Below are positions 21,261 to 33,700 of a DNA stretch of 64,000 nt, piece after piece. Under the pieces are notes generated by a model, which ran no database searches, was not told the DNA's origin, and saw only the letters and a list, made by a program, of their open reading frames with translations. Position 1 is the first letter of the stretch. Each line of letters begins with the position of its first letter. Source of the DNA: Spirometra erinaceieuropaei (Eukaryota; Platyhelminthes; Cestoda; Diphyllobothriidea; Diphyllobothriidae); the NCBI GenBank assembly GCA_902702965.1, contig CACRXP010000149.1, positions 703,100-767,099 of the forward strand, given 5' to 3'. The position numbers were made by a program, and so were the translations under genes.

Positions 21261-24200
21261 GTGAGTCTGGACTGCCCTGGAAAGTGTCCCAAACGCCTTC
21301 GTTTGTGAACCACCTTGATTTTGTCTGAACTGCATTTTTGGAAAATAAACAACTTTTTTAGTTGTCGTTTTAGGAGTAAACATAAACGCAGAGTATCAAA
21401 AAACCTCTATGTGTAGTCAAAATATTTTGATGAGAGAAAAGCCGTTTGCAACTGAAAGCTAAGGGGCATTTGCTTTCAGACTGTTAAATTTCTTCACTAT
21501 AGAAGACCTAGTTACGTTGGGAAAATGTCATTGAAGGCACCGTAAATGGGCAGTTTTGGGTGAATTAAATACATCAGTAGTTTGAAATGGTGTGCTGTGT
21601 TTAAAGTAATTCCTATTGCAAGAGCGCCCTAACCGTTTAGGAAGAATGAAATACCTCCAACTTTTGAGTCATGGCTACAGTTGATAAACCAAAAGCCTGT
21701 AGCCTAACGCGATTTTCATCAAATTCCGCTATACAAACCAAATATTCAAACAGGATATTAGCCTTGCGTGGACTTGTTTCAGTGCTGCTGTGGAATGTCC
21801 GATAAGAAATGCCCCATTAAAACAAACACATTTCGATTTACGATTGCACTTTGAGGGACGACTTTTTTTTACTTAAAATAATTGATTGAAATTCAGTCAC
21901 GTTCCACAGTAAGCATTCTCAAATACAGTCGATGTTCAACCGTTTGTCTTGGCAGTTACGATTAAAGGATTTGCGAAAATGATATCCTACTGCCTCTAGA
22001 AGTCAGAGTCTGTGCGCAGTGGATGACATGCATTTATGATGTTTGCTAGAACCAGTCCAGTAAGAAACTCGGGTGCGGTAATTTAAACTAAACAGCGTCT
22101 TAAGTAATGAGTATCGTCCTCTAAATTCTGCGCACATGGGTTAAACTATACCCAGCTGACCATTTATGCGCTGAAGCCGCAAGGCTTGTGTTTGATCCGT
22201 GGACTCAAACCCAACCTTCAGCAAGTCTGCCCGACGACCTTCGTTTTTTGAGAAATGGTAGACATTAACCGAGTTTTAGAGTACCTTCAACTTCACCTTT
22301 TGTACTGGTAAATCAAAGTTTCCTGAACTTAGATGATTTGCCGGGTCGTTTTAAGTTACACGACTTGGTTCGCGCCTTATGCGTTTCTAATCATTAAATC
22401 AGGTTCGAAACGGTTCCAGCTTGCTTTCTGAATTTACCCGCGGATCCCCTCTGAGACTTCGGTGGGAATAAGCCTTCAGGCAGAAGTGTTGAAGGTATGT
22501 GAGGCTCTAGGCCCTAACCACTTCCGGTTTTAGCGAGAAGACTGCTATTTTTAATTTCCGTTTTCGCATTCCTTATTGAAATGTTACAATCTAACGGAAG
22601 TTGTTAACACTATTATGCAAACGTCCGGCGCTCATTCTAGAATTTGCGGACATATATATTTGCGCACGCATTTTTTAGTTATCTCAGCACAAAGTTAAAC
22701 CCAACTCCACCCCTTAAAATAACGACTGACGATTGATGGGGAAAAAGCACGTATAGTGAAGGACGAAATAGCATGCGTTGCGGGAAGGTTAAGGAGGGCG
22801 ATATCGTCTGTTAAATATATCCTCTTCTAAAAAAGGCCTCGGAACTCCACGCGTAAGTCGCAGTCCTCGAAAAGCATTTTATCCAGACTGAAAAGTGTTG
22901 AGGAGGAGAAAATGTTAAGGCACGACGGTAATTCGAGTTAAAGTGCACCAAAATGGAAGTAGGGAATTTTCCTGCTAATTAGCCCGATTAGTGCAGGATG
23001 TTTGAGTTTTTTCAGGGAAGCATTTTAAGGTTTGACATGGAGATATGAATCAGTCTGTCATTTAGATTAACATATGACCATCGTGCCTCCTCTGGCATAT
23101 TATTCACAAGGGATGATGATCGACGCGAAGTATTGATCTTTTTATTCAGTTAAAGGAATTCTGCCCACCAGACTTGATTTTTCTGTCAAAATGTACTTCG
23201 CGCAATCATCTTCCCTGATCAGGATTGTGACAGAAAAATTTAAAGAGGGGAAGAAATACTTGATTGGCTGTTGTCAGCAAGGTTTTCTCGACTAATAGCG
23301 GCACTATTATATGCTTGTCCATTTTAACGTACATCCCTGTTTCTTTTTCCGTGGGCGAAATATTATCAGCGTACATATTTGTCATCGGCGGGGACGTGAA
23401 TTTTGGAGTAAAGTGCGTTCTACCTCGCTAGTAGCATTAGTTCTTAGTGACATGGCCTCAAGTGCAGAGATGAAGCCGACTATTTTAGCATAAAGCGCAT
23501 TAAAATTGGATTCAGACCTCAAAGCTACCCAATTCTTTTTAGTTTATCTGCTCGGACGATAGTTCGTGCGCCACATTTTCGTTTGCGCTGGCTTCGGTTT
23601 TCAGTTTTCCGAACTTCCGCCCAAGCTTCATGCGCCACAGTTCCTGTCTCGTTTTTGCCAGAGTTCGGTTAAGACAATCAGAAACAGATTCATCGAACAA
23701 TGCCTCGCGCGCAGTCCTTTTTCTTCCATGACAGCTGGGTACTTGCGGAAGCGCAGATGACAGTCGTTGCTCAGTACCCTTGTAATTTACTTGGGAAAAT
23801 GCTGCATAACATTCCTCCTCAATTTTCTATTCACCGGAGCTTTGTAACATAGATTCTTTGGCGTCGGTTCGTCACGAACACATTTGCATAGAAAGTGGGA
23901 CAGCTCATATGCTGTTGTCCCTCATGTGGAGGTGTCTTCCTGCTGTGAGTTGTGCGAAACACGAGTGGAGGCGAAAGGAGGACCTGGGACTCGCATATTC
24001 GCCCCTATTCAGTAGATTTCACTGTTTTTTCGAATAATATAGTTGACTTAAAACAAGAGCGCCTTTATTAGAAGAGTTAGATTTTGCCCTAACTTATTAT
24101 TAAACCGGTTTATTAAAACAAGTATCTTAAACTGTTCACTGAAGCCGAGGAAAAGACATTGTTTTTAGGGAAGGGAAACACCTCACTAGATTTCTGAAGT

Positions 24201-24479
24201 GACTTAGTAAAAAGAAGAATTGACGCGATAACCCTGTAAATCCACATTCTGACTAGCGCTTCCGTAATTTCTTGTTGCTATAGAAAAACAGGAGCTTTTC
24301 ATGGGGTGAAATGAAGCTGTGGACTAAACGTCCGATCTGTAGAGGAGGATGCTTAAGTGAAAGGATGACAATGAGAAGGCATGAAAATTCAAGTTGTGCC
24401 TTATATGAAGTTATTGCCAGTATTTCAAAATATGCTCAGATAATTCGGAAATCTAGGGGTACGAAAATTCCTATGGAGT
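21261..24479. other. Long AT-rich stretch without recognisable gene
   Basis: Only short open frames. The one local structure noted is a hairpin: TTTTTCTGTCA (23,178-23,188) and its complement TGACAGAAAAA (about 23,227-23,237), separated by about 40 nt. Confidence 0.35.
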
Positions 24480-25010
24480 AATTCAGATGACAATTTGGCG
24501 AGCATACGCGTGCTTTCGATAAATTCTCGCCTGGCCAGTATATCTATTTGAGAACAGGACACAGAGTAAAACACGTGAAGGATAAGAGAACTCGATTATA
24601 GGACGTATTTTCATACAAGCGGGGCGTTTGAATAGGGAGGGGTGAATGAAGGAGACAGTAGGTGGCAGTGAGGGTTAGGCGAGGCCGTGCCACAGGGGGA
24701 AGGGAGGGGGGGGGGAGGCGCGGAGACATATTGGCAGTTGATCGACCCTTGGGCATAGTAGACGCGGGGCGTACACTTACTGCCTTTCCCCTTAGCAGAC
24801 GCGGGGCGTGCACTTACTGCCACTTACTACCTTTCTCCTCCCCCACCCCTATTCACGCATCCCGCCTGTATGAAATGACGAACCGTAATTGATTTCTCTT
24901 TTCGCTCACTTGTTTCATTTTGCACTCGTTCGCATATAAATGTACTGGCCCGACGAGAATTTATGGAAAGCACGTGTATGCTCGTCAAATGGTCTTTTAT
25001 ATTCAGGTAT
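24480..25010. repeat. Palindromic pair of PLE-B terminal repeats
   Basis: The right arm (about 24,840-25,010, plus) and left arm (about 24,480-24,660, minus) carry the same sequence. It includes TGTATGAAA, ATTTCTCTT/GTTCTCTTA, GAGAATTTAT and GAAAGCACG. The same terminal sequence is seen at 30,680-30,790, 45,750-45,960, 54,220-54,390 and, on minus, 44,580-44,760. The spacer holds a 25-bp direct repeat starting AGACGCGGGGCGT (24,760-24,784 and 24,797-24,821, one mismatch) and a G-run. Confidence 0.65.
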
Positions 25011-25399
25011 TTTTTCGTTTGATAATCTTTAGCTCTTTTTATCGGTTTAAAATCTACCGATCAATAGATTGCATTCCGTCATTTCTCTGAGGCTGAGAGC
25101 CGAGTTCATAATTCTTAAAAGGATGAAAAATACAGTGGTCACTGCCGTCGCTGCTGGGCAACTGTCATGCTTATTACCATTGAAGGCACCAAAACCTGGA
25201 CTATCTTCTTTATGCAGTGGCCCTATTGGAAGTGGGACAAGCCTAAGCATGTTTGTAGTGTAACTGAGAATATTATTGTCCAGAAAGGTCCTCACTCGCC
25301 CTATCTAGGTCATTCCTCCGCGCATCTAATTTTTTTATTGGCTATCCCATCTTGACAACGGGACACCCTTATAGTTAGCCCCGTTTGTGTTTGCCCGAA
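25011..25399. other. No recognisable feature
   Basis: AT-rich with short open frames on both strands. Nothing supported. Confidence 0.35.
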
Positions 25400-25840
25400 A
25401 TAACTAACTGGTGAATCGAAAGTCAGATTCAATGACTCCCTCTTATTTTGGCTTCCACGGCACTCTCACGTATTTGAGATCCACTTTGCTCACCCTTTTT
25501 TGCGAAAACCTGATGTGCTGTGCGGAGGACAAAGTCGTGTGTGGCGCACTCAGACGGGCCGTAGAACTCAGTCAGCCACTTGTGATCAATCCGGCCACCA
25601 GAGGACTGACCAGCTCGGATAGTGAACTGATGTCTGAGAGAGGGAAGAGAGAGTGATGCGGACTCTGTAGACTCCATTCCTTACCTGTCAGCGCATGCTT
25701 CTCACTATAAACAAACTGCCGAGCTTTAAAACTATCACAGTGCGCTAAAATCTGCGGCTTGTAAGGCTACTAACTCGATCCGCCTCTCGTGGTCCGAGTC
25801 TCTAATGGCCGCAATTTCATCATGCGTGTTGGATGTTGGC
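25400..25840 (+). repeat. Dispersed repeat R, 5' part, copy 3
   Basis: Matches the front half of R, with GGCACTCTCACGTATTTGAG, GACCAGCTCGGATAG, CACTATAAACAA, GTGCGCTAAAA and TTGTAAGG. The back half (GTGGCCTTTATGG onward) is absent. It lies directly upstream of the PLE-A N-terminus. Confidence 0.6.
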
Positions 25841-28399
25841 GTGATGATTGCTCAGCAATTTGGCCCGCTGTCACCGCGATCGTTACTCTTCCGCGCCAGC
25901 GATCGCATATTCTACTGAACTGCTTTGTGGAACTCGCCTGTTCGCTTCTATAGGCAATCTTCTTGGGCGCGATGCGCTCCGATCGGCTCGACAGTGGGAG
26001 ACAGCTGCCCTTCGGGAGTCGTCTATATACACGCAGGTTCAGTTTCTGCACAGGTGTCTCGACAATAATGTGCTGCCAAAGTGTGTCTGATAGAAACCTC
26101 CGGTTAACGCAGAGCTGGCGAGCCGCGCGGTACTCCAGCACGGCAGACGAATGATGCGAGTGCTCCTTCAAGACTGTCACTCAAGAATTCGCAAATACCG
26201 TCAGGGGACTGACCAAGAGAAAACAATGGGCTGCGAATGCATGGGCGAGGATGGCACAAAAATGCTCCAGCAGAGAGTGGCCGAACGAACCCGCGAACAC
26301 AAAGCAACGCGCGAAGCAGCCCTAGAGAACGAATTTCGTAAGCTGCCTGCTTCAATGTCATCCAAGAACGACAAACTGCTGCATAATCTGTCGTCAGATA
26401 AGCTGATGGTGGAGCAAATGCAGGAGTTACGACATGAGACCTCATTTAACACGGCCGATGTCAAACCTACTAACATGACAGCAGCATTGGAGTCAATCCT
26501 CAATCAGACGGGAGCGACAGACGAAACTAAGAACCTCATTCGACACCAAGTGTCATCCATCCTCATGGCCCATTGGCCGCGCAACGTGCTTTCCAAGGTC
26601 GAGCGCGATGCACTTAAGGAACTCAGGGCCGACAACGACCTCGTTATCGTGCCTGCGGACAAGGGGCGTTCCACGGTCGTATTGGACAGGACAGGCTACA
26701 TTCAGAAAGCCAAACGCTTGTTGGAGGATCGTCAGTCCTATGTCACATGCGAATCCAAGCCCATAAAAACGTTGACACGCGACATTAACGCTACAGTGCC
26801 GGCAATGGAGAATTCAGGTGCAATATCACCAATCGACCGACACATGGCTAGGGCACAATAGACGACCTTGGCCCGATTCTACGGTCTCCCAAAAGTGCAC
26901 AAAGTGGGAACTCCTCTCCGGTCTACCGTATCATTAAAGGCCGCTCCAACCTACGGACTGGCGAAGTGGGTGTTTCGATGTCTCAAGTTTCTGACCTCCG
27001 ATTCGACCACCACATTCAACACGTCAACATAATTCTTGGGCAATTCTCCTGCCAAGCGATGTCAAGTCCCTTTTTTCTTCTATTCTACAGGACTTGGCAG
27101 TCGAGACCATCGAACAACTCCTACGGGAGAAATACTACGAATGGGAGAATCACCTCGGACACTCCCAACTTATCCAACTCCTGAAGTTCTGTCTGAAGAG
27201 ATACTTTACCGTCGACGGAACAATCTACGAGTAAGTGAAGGGCACGCCAATGAGTAAGCCGGTTTCAGGACTCATAGCTGGACGGTCCTACAATGGTTTG
27301 ATTCGATGGTTTTCCGACATCGCAGACTTAAATTCTGGGATCGGTATGTGGATAATACCTTCGTCATCATCGAACGTGATCAGGTGCCGATATTCAAAGA
27401 ACATCTCAACGCTGTCTTCCCGAACATTCATTTTACGATGTAGGAGGAAGATAACCAGCTGACCTTTCTTGATGTCCTCGTTTGCCGCAAAGATTGTGGT
27501 GGTCTAAAAGCTAAAGTGTTCAGGAAAGCGAAAACTACGACGCAGGTACTGAATTTCAATAGTAACCACCCGATCGGCCACAAACGCATTTGCGTAAAGG
27601 CACTATACTGGCGCGTTGAGACGCAGTGCAGTGAGACGGAGGATAAGGTTGCTGAATTGCAACATTTCTGCGGGTACTGAGAGCCAATGGCTGCCCACGC
27701 AACTTTGTCAACCAGTACGTACGAAAACGACACTAGAGACCAAATCCAACCAAACCCAAATCTTGGCGGGCTCTTCCGTAAGTGAAGAACGTCTCGGAAG
27801 CCGTCAGTCGTCTTCTCACTCCGCTTTGAGTTGGGGTTGCACACAGGCCGGAAGCAACCATCAGGCGCCAAGTCATGAGGCCGAAGGACCCACTGCCGCG
27901 ACAGGAATCGTCAAGAGTCTTTTACTGGATCTGGTGAAGTTGCGGACAGAGCAACTACGTCGGAGAAACTGAGAGATTACATTGGACGCGAATTTTCGAG
28001 CACACAGCAGCAGTGAGGCGGGAGACTCTAGCTCTCAGGTGGCGGGCACATTCGACAGGACCCGGTCATATTTTCAAGTTTCAAGATGCTGAAATCCTCG
28101 CAAGGGGTGACAACCGTGTGGGCCGCGAGCTGCTCGAGTCATACATCTCAGGTCCGCAACCCATCAGCAAGAGCAATGACCCCTCGGCACCATATTTGTT
28201 GCTGAGGCATTCCCTGAGCGGGTGAATTAGTCACGTGAGGAGGGTGCGGGAGAGCAACAATCGCGGTGACAGCAGACCAAATTGCTGAGCCATCATCATG
28301 CCAACCTCCAACACGCATGATGAAATTGCGGACCCCGACTGACGAGCCATCATAGCTTTAATTACGCCCCCCAACGGTGATCGCGAGAGCTGTTAATTG

Positions 28400-28450
28400 T
28401 AGTACGCATGTGGTCCCACGGCAACTACCTACTATAAATACTGCAGTCTT
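28400..28450 (+). promoter_or_regulatory. PLE-A terminal region with TATA-like box
   Basis: CTATAAATACTGCA (about 28,433-28,446) recurs downstream of the PLE-A C-terminus at about 41,282-41,294 and about 50,309-50,320. Conservation in the element terminus suggests an internal promoter in the PLE terminal repeat. Inference only. Confidence 0.35.
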
Positions 28451-28479
28451 TGTGCTTCCACTACCTTTATCTGCAGCTG

Positions 28480-28520
28480 TCTTTGATGATGGGTTCGAGT
28501 GAGAATCCGAAACGTCAGGC
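28480..28520 (+). ncRNA. Hammerhead-like motif in PLE-A terminus
   Basis: TTGATGA is followed by the inverted repeat GGGTTC/GAATCC and then GAAAC. PLE terminal repeats are known to encode hammerhead ribozymes. Here the first core base is T instead of C and an extra T precedes the stem, so this copy is probably inactive. Confidence 0.4.
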
Positions 28521-28619
28521 CAAAATCTTCTTGCTCCAGCGATCGCATCGTCGTCTGGGTACCGATTATCCAACGAGCTTATTTTCGGTCGCCTGAGAAA
28601 ACTACACTGCAAAAGTGAC

Positions 28620-29400
28620 CGCTTAAATCGTAGAAGTTTTTTCCCACTGATTTTCGATATCCCTTAAAACTCAAATGTATTTTAGAGAAAACGTGTACAA
28701 AAATAGTCTTGTACTCGTTTAGTAACAAACTGCACCCTCTTTGATTTGCACGCTTGAAGAAACGACATTTGTGGTTTTAAAAACGTTTTTTGATCCTCTA
28801 CTGATTTGGGACCCGATTTAACCTTACACTGGCGTTCAGGGTTCCCGAATTACAAGTTGTATATTTTCTGTGTACGAAAAATCATACACTTCTTAATGCT
28901 ATTAGGACGTCGTATAGAACTCGTAGAATTTTGTTTCGGATTTAGACCGTATTGCATAATTTGTAAGCAGCACTTATACATACACGGATATAATGATCTT
29001 TGAATATATATTTCACGATCTTAAAAAATCGTATAATCAAAAGCTTTTTTAAAGCAAAATATACCTTTTCTTTAAACATAAAATCGGAATAAAACATAAT
29101 TTTCTGCCAAATGACTACGAGGAGCAATATTTTAGTCACATTTTCCGTTAACTATATTTCAATTTATAAGGACAGGAAAAATCAACGAAAGAAATCCGTG
29201 CTTTTTAAGGATTCATGTTTTGCAGTGTGATTTTCAAAGGCGGCCAGAAAGAAGTTCGTTTAAAAGCCGACACCCTGATGTAATTGAAATATCTAAGGAT
29301 TATAATGCAAAAATAACTAATATTGCAAGGAACCTTAGGTAATCTTTTCGGGTCGAAGCGTATTCGAAAATTGTAGTTAACACTTCACACGATAGGGAAT
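28620..29400 (+). mobile_element. Mariner-like MITE family M, degraded copy
   Basis: Shares the interior segments GATTTTCGAT, TGTACTCGTTTAGTAACAAA, TTCAGGGTTCCCGAA and AAAAATCATACACTTCT with the copies at 17.6 and 58.2 kb. A weak right-TIR-like end lies near 29,350-29,390. The left TIR is not recognisable. Confidence 0.55.
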
Positions 29401-29579
29401 TTAATATACTTCCGTTCATCTTCGTCGTTCAGACCCGCGGGCATAAAGTCAGCCATTAGTTCACGTCGATGCCCTCATAACTTGCGCACAGTAGAGGCCG
29501 AATCGCCTGACAACGTGGACTGTATCTTTGTTACGTAGCCCGATCTATTTATTATAACAATATCTGTCCCTTTATCCGG

Positions 29580-30540
29580 CCTAATTACCAGGATATCTTT
29601 GTTCTCTGGAAGTTATTTTAACTTCTTCACGTGTTTTTTTGTCCGAAATCCCTAACTTTTGGCCCCTTGTTCAGGTACCGATAACTGCAATTCACCAGTT
29701 TTGATTTAAAGTTTGGATACAGCTGGTTTACTCCCTTTCTTAGATATCCTTCTGAGCAGGATGCCTGACGGCGGCGTCCGAAGGAGGGTCCGTCTGAAAC
29801 AAACCTGGTTTGAACAGTACACAAACTTTGGCAGTTTTGTGCCCCGCCAACGAAAATGAAATTTAGTCCGGTTTTTAGTGCAAAGGGCTGGAAAGTGTCT
29901 TTGGCAGACAGCATCAAGAAGGAGCTTAGAGGGCTCCGGAACTTGCTTCGCGAAAACGGGTATCCTGACACGTTTATTGCAAAGGATATTACTGAGCTAC
30001 CGGAAAACTCCATCACATTCTGTTCCTTAAAGTTCCTTTTCAAGGGAACTTTGCTAGTGAACTAAGAAGATGCCTTGATCAACCACTTTTACTAACCGTC
30101 CCTGTAGCAAGGGTTCGAATGTTATTCTATATTATCCCTATTTCACGCGGAGAAGGTAAAGATAAGTTGCCATCTCAGACCATCTCTATGTTCATTTACT
30201 CCTTCATTTGCTCCTGTGGAGCAGTTAATATTGGTCGAAGAACTCGGCGCTTATCCAAAATAATACGAGGAAATCTCTCGGTATGTCTGGAAAAGAATAA
30301 AATTAGGAGCATGTGCAGTTCCACTCTCGCACATGTTGTTTATTTCGGGCATCATTTGGACTCCAACGAGGCTTTTCTTGTGATTTATGAGATCCCGTCG
30401 AGCTATCCTAATCTACTTGGGCAGCGTGCGTAGCGACGGCGGAAGCGGCCACCATCGGGTTGCGAAAGTCGGTCTTTGGAGCGCAGAAGAACCTCGTTCA
30501 GGCTCCGCGCTTAGCGTGGTCAATGGTCGACTAACTACAT
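29580..30540 (+). mobile_element. Penelope-like element B, 5' truncated
   Basis: Plus-strand pieces in order: PFLDILLSRMPDGGVR after the RT palm (about 29,730), EQYTNFGSFVPRQRK, then the open frame 29,856-30,065 with LRNLLRENGYPDTFIA. The frame 30,119-30,433 holds FICSCGAVNIGRRTRRLS, a GIY-YIG nuclease with altered core (NIG for YIG), and STLAHVVYFGHHLDSNEA. A C-terminal tail near 30,430-30,535 completes it. The RT catalytic box is not clear and the 5' part is missing. PLE-B pieces are also present on minus at 44.6-45.7 and 53.6-54.3 kb. Confidence 0.75.
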
Positions 30541-30679
30541 GCAAGTCTCCGCACACTTCCGTTCCCACCCCCGCCCTGACGTGGACTCTCATTCCCTGCC
30601 CCATATTCCCGCAATCCGCCTGCGTTTTTAGACGAAATTTAGTCGATTCCTCCAATCACTGAGATGTTCTACTTCACCC

Positions 30680-30790
30680 CGTTGCCACATAAATTTATTG
30701 GCCTGACGAGGATCTATCGAAAGCATGCGTATGCCCTCCAGCCAGTCTTCTGAATTCTGCCATGGAACTTTTAACGACACCATATTTTTT
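30680..30790 (+). repeat. PLE-B terminal repeat
   Basis: ATAAATTTATTGGCCTGACG, GAAAGCATGCGTATGC and GTCTTCTGAATTCTGCCATG match the terminal sequence of other PLE-B copies (see 24,480-25,010). Confidence 0.6.
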
Positions 30791-30799
30791 GCTTAAGTA

Positions 30800-33700
30800 T
30801 CGTTGCTGCTCAGGGGATAGATAAGAAATTGGAAACATTCTCGTAGGAATCACAGATGCATAACCAATAAAACTCACCGGAGAATTTGTGGCCTTAGTTG
30901 ACGGGCTTCAGTGAAGTTCCCAATAATATAGACAGATATTACTTTTTTACTACCTCTCCGGATTTGGCTGTTTATGAGTGTTGGCGAAAAGTGCTCAGAT
31001 GTGCGTTGAAGTTCTGGGGCGAATCTGCTTGGCCCGCTGAATTGCACATTTCCTTGTCGGATGCTGGTGGAGTATATATTTCACGTATTTAATCAAACAC
31101 ATCGGTAGAATCTTAATTTGACCACGACTGGTTTAACAGGTCTAGGAACAAAAACAAACAGACTCTTTTAAAGTCAACAGCTAGTCATACCGATGAGCTT
31201 GCGATAAGCCTATATTAAATGACTAAATTCAACGTTTGATTATCTCATTCGAACGAAGGAATTGGGAGCAATATAAAAATATTATTCACCAGAATCAGTC
31301 GTATAACTTCCGAAACGGTTGCTCATCTCCCATCGTGTCTTATTGGTTCGATTGTTCTTGGTAGATGATCATCAATGGAAAGACTCAAATAGCTCGCTAA
31401 TATTCTTTGGAATACTGGACTCGATAGAAATTTAGCCAACAGTGCAAAAGTTGATGGGCTGTATGCAGCCAGCTAAATTTGGTTTTTGACTGACAGAGAT
31501 CGTCGGAAGGGTAAAGCGGTGGTGATTCCACAGGCTTCTTCTTCACGTTTATTTCTTCACCAGGATCGGACTTATATTGTAAGAAGTGAAAAACCGGTGC
31601 CAATGACCATAGGGAACTTCTAACTGAATATAAAATACCGCTTATTTTTACCATTTACTTTGCTTCTCGATCATTCCCTGAAGAATCAGAAGACGCCGGA
31701 TTGATTTGACTAATACGTCCAAGGTATTCGTCAAAAGCATTTAAACTAACTTTCAGTTTTAGGACTGAATTTTTGACTTGCTGATTCCATATCCGCGCTA
31801 ACGATGGAAACTAGTATGTGTAGTTGTTAGAGACGACTTTTCGGTTTTGCTTCGTGGTGCAGTTAAAACAGCTCAAAAGCTTCTATCGTAACTTGCGCAT
31901 GTACTTAGTGCACATATGGCGAATAAATATTGTTTTTCGGAGAGTCGGCCCTGGGTACCAGCATTTCCAGGTGAATTTCGCCCATAAGTCCACATCTTGA
32001 AAAGGATTAAGTTCGTGTCATCCTGGGCGTCAAACGGATCAGTCAATTATTCCCAATTATCTAAGAAACAGAGTAGTTTCTTGCTAATTTATTTTGTTTG
32101 CGAAATATTGCTCCCAATATGAGACCGCTGGGGAATTATCAGCATATTTACGTTATACTTCTTCTGAGAAAGTTGCCCGATCGACAGAAGGACGAAGTTT
32201 TGGCAATCAGTCTAGTAGAATATAGCATCTCAGGCCGTTCAAAGAACGTTTGACAACGTTAAATCTTATAAAGACCCAATTGTTGCCGTGTCACCCGATT
32301 TACCGGCAGAGGAAAAACTGTACTTTAGAGATAAAAATTTTTGAACCCCCACGAGACATAACTTATCTACAATAGGATAAACGAGCATGAAAGAAAGCAA
32401 AATAAAATTCTTCTAGGCACGCAACTTTCATGCTGATTTCAACATGTTAAATTTGGTACGAAATGTTTATTCCTTTTACAGAACACCTACTGGAAGTGGT
32501 CTCCCTGATGTAGACTTATTTAAACTTCCGACTATCAATGCGCTTTCCTAATTTCCCGGTTAAATTATAAGTAAATCAATTTCATTTAGTTTCCCAGGTC
32601 CGTGTTAAGTATTCGAAAAGACCTTTTAATTCCGTTTTCAACACTTGGTCTGGTTCCCTAGTGAAGCTTGCATCCTCCCTCTTCCTCTCGACTTATGTTT
32701 CTGGTTCGTCATTTTTACATAACATACTAAGAATATCACTGGAACGTCGTATGCTGCTAGGAATTTGTCTAAATATGTTTTGCTACTAGGCCATTTAAAG
32801 GCACAATTTGTCATAAAAGTGGCCGATCGCATTCTGTGCTCTGCACTTTTGTCAGTGGAACAAACTGATCTGACGGGAATGATCCTACAAAATATTCCTT
32901 TGAACTTCGGTGGACTTTGTTTCGTCGCCCCTGCCAACGCTCACGTCAATCTACATGCAAAAGCATGGAAATACAAAAAACCACGTCTTTGTTACTTTAC
33001 CAGCACTAGGGGGAATATCTCACGTGATAAACTGGATAAACATTGAAAACGCTTTCGAGTTTTTAGATGAAATGACGATTTTGTACGAACTTTTTTTCAG
33101 AGGTAAGATTGTGTCAAATTAAGGGCATCATCCCCATCTTCGCCTTCTTCTTCCTCTGCACTCCACTAAAGCGGTCCTATCTCACTAAGGCGGCAAAATC
33201 TGGCGTCTTCTAAGGCACTGAAAGCCATGAACCCCTCTCTTACGTTCAGACCTAATTGTTGTCGAAATACACATATGCACCTCGGCCTACAACAATGAAC
33301 CTAATCAGGGGCATCGGACGAGCTGTTAAATGGAATGCATGAGTTCGAACGTTCTACAATTTTCTAAGGAAACATAAAGTCATGGAAATGAGTAAAACAA
33401 CACTTTTTCACTAGATTTATCTACTACATATACCTTTGTCCTCTTTATCGGAAGGGGGCGTTTTAGGTAGTACTTCATTTGGTTTTAATAAATCTGCATT
33501 TTTAAGCGTTTACCGAAGTATAAACAAGACTCACTTGTTTGCCCAAACATCTGGATCATTAGAGAGTTCCAGTAAGCTTTGTCTTTTTACACTCGATTTT
33601 TGCATTTACGTATTCACCAAAGCTGCTGAAGCTATCTGAATAAATGAAGTTCATCGATAATAAAGTTGCAAACTTTGTTTCTTTTGAACAATCGTTAGGA

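Larger units (their letters stand above)
25850..28550 (+). mobile_element. Penelope-like element A, nearly full length, inactivated
   Basis: Segments follow PLE order on the plus strand in shifting frames. The N-terminal region begins with LLGRDALRSARQWETAAL (about 25,955). Next is a long open frame 26,151-26,861, with VIVPADKGRSTVVLDR near its end, stopped by TAG. Then come ARFYGLPKVHK, TYGLAKWVF, KGTPMSKP (motif B; GTPMGS expected), RYVDN (motif C; YVDD expected, about 27,340) and FLDVLVCRK. A GIY-YIG nuclease with CGQSNYVGET (about 27,935) and FEHTAAVRR precedes the C-terminal domain. Two RT motifs are mutated and there are several frameshifts, so it is dead. CCAGCGATCGCAT occurs at both ends (25,896-25,908 and 28,536-28,548), possibly a trace of terminal repeats. 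Confidence 0.85.

Noticed and set aside
26151..26861. Long plus-strand frame as a possible host gene
   Set aside because: It contains VIVPADKGRSTVV and leads into ARFYGLPKVHK, so it is the PLE-A N-terminal part.
27428..27871. 147-codon minus-strand frame in PLE-A
   Set aside because: Antisense to recognisable PLE motifs on plus (FLDVLVCRK and following).
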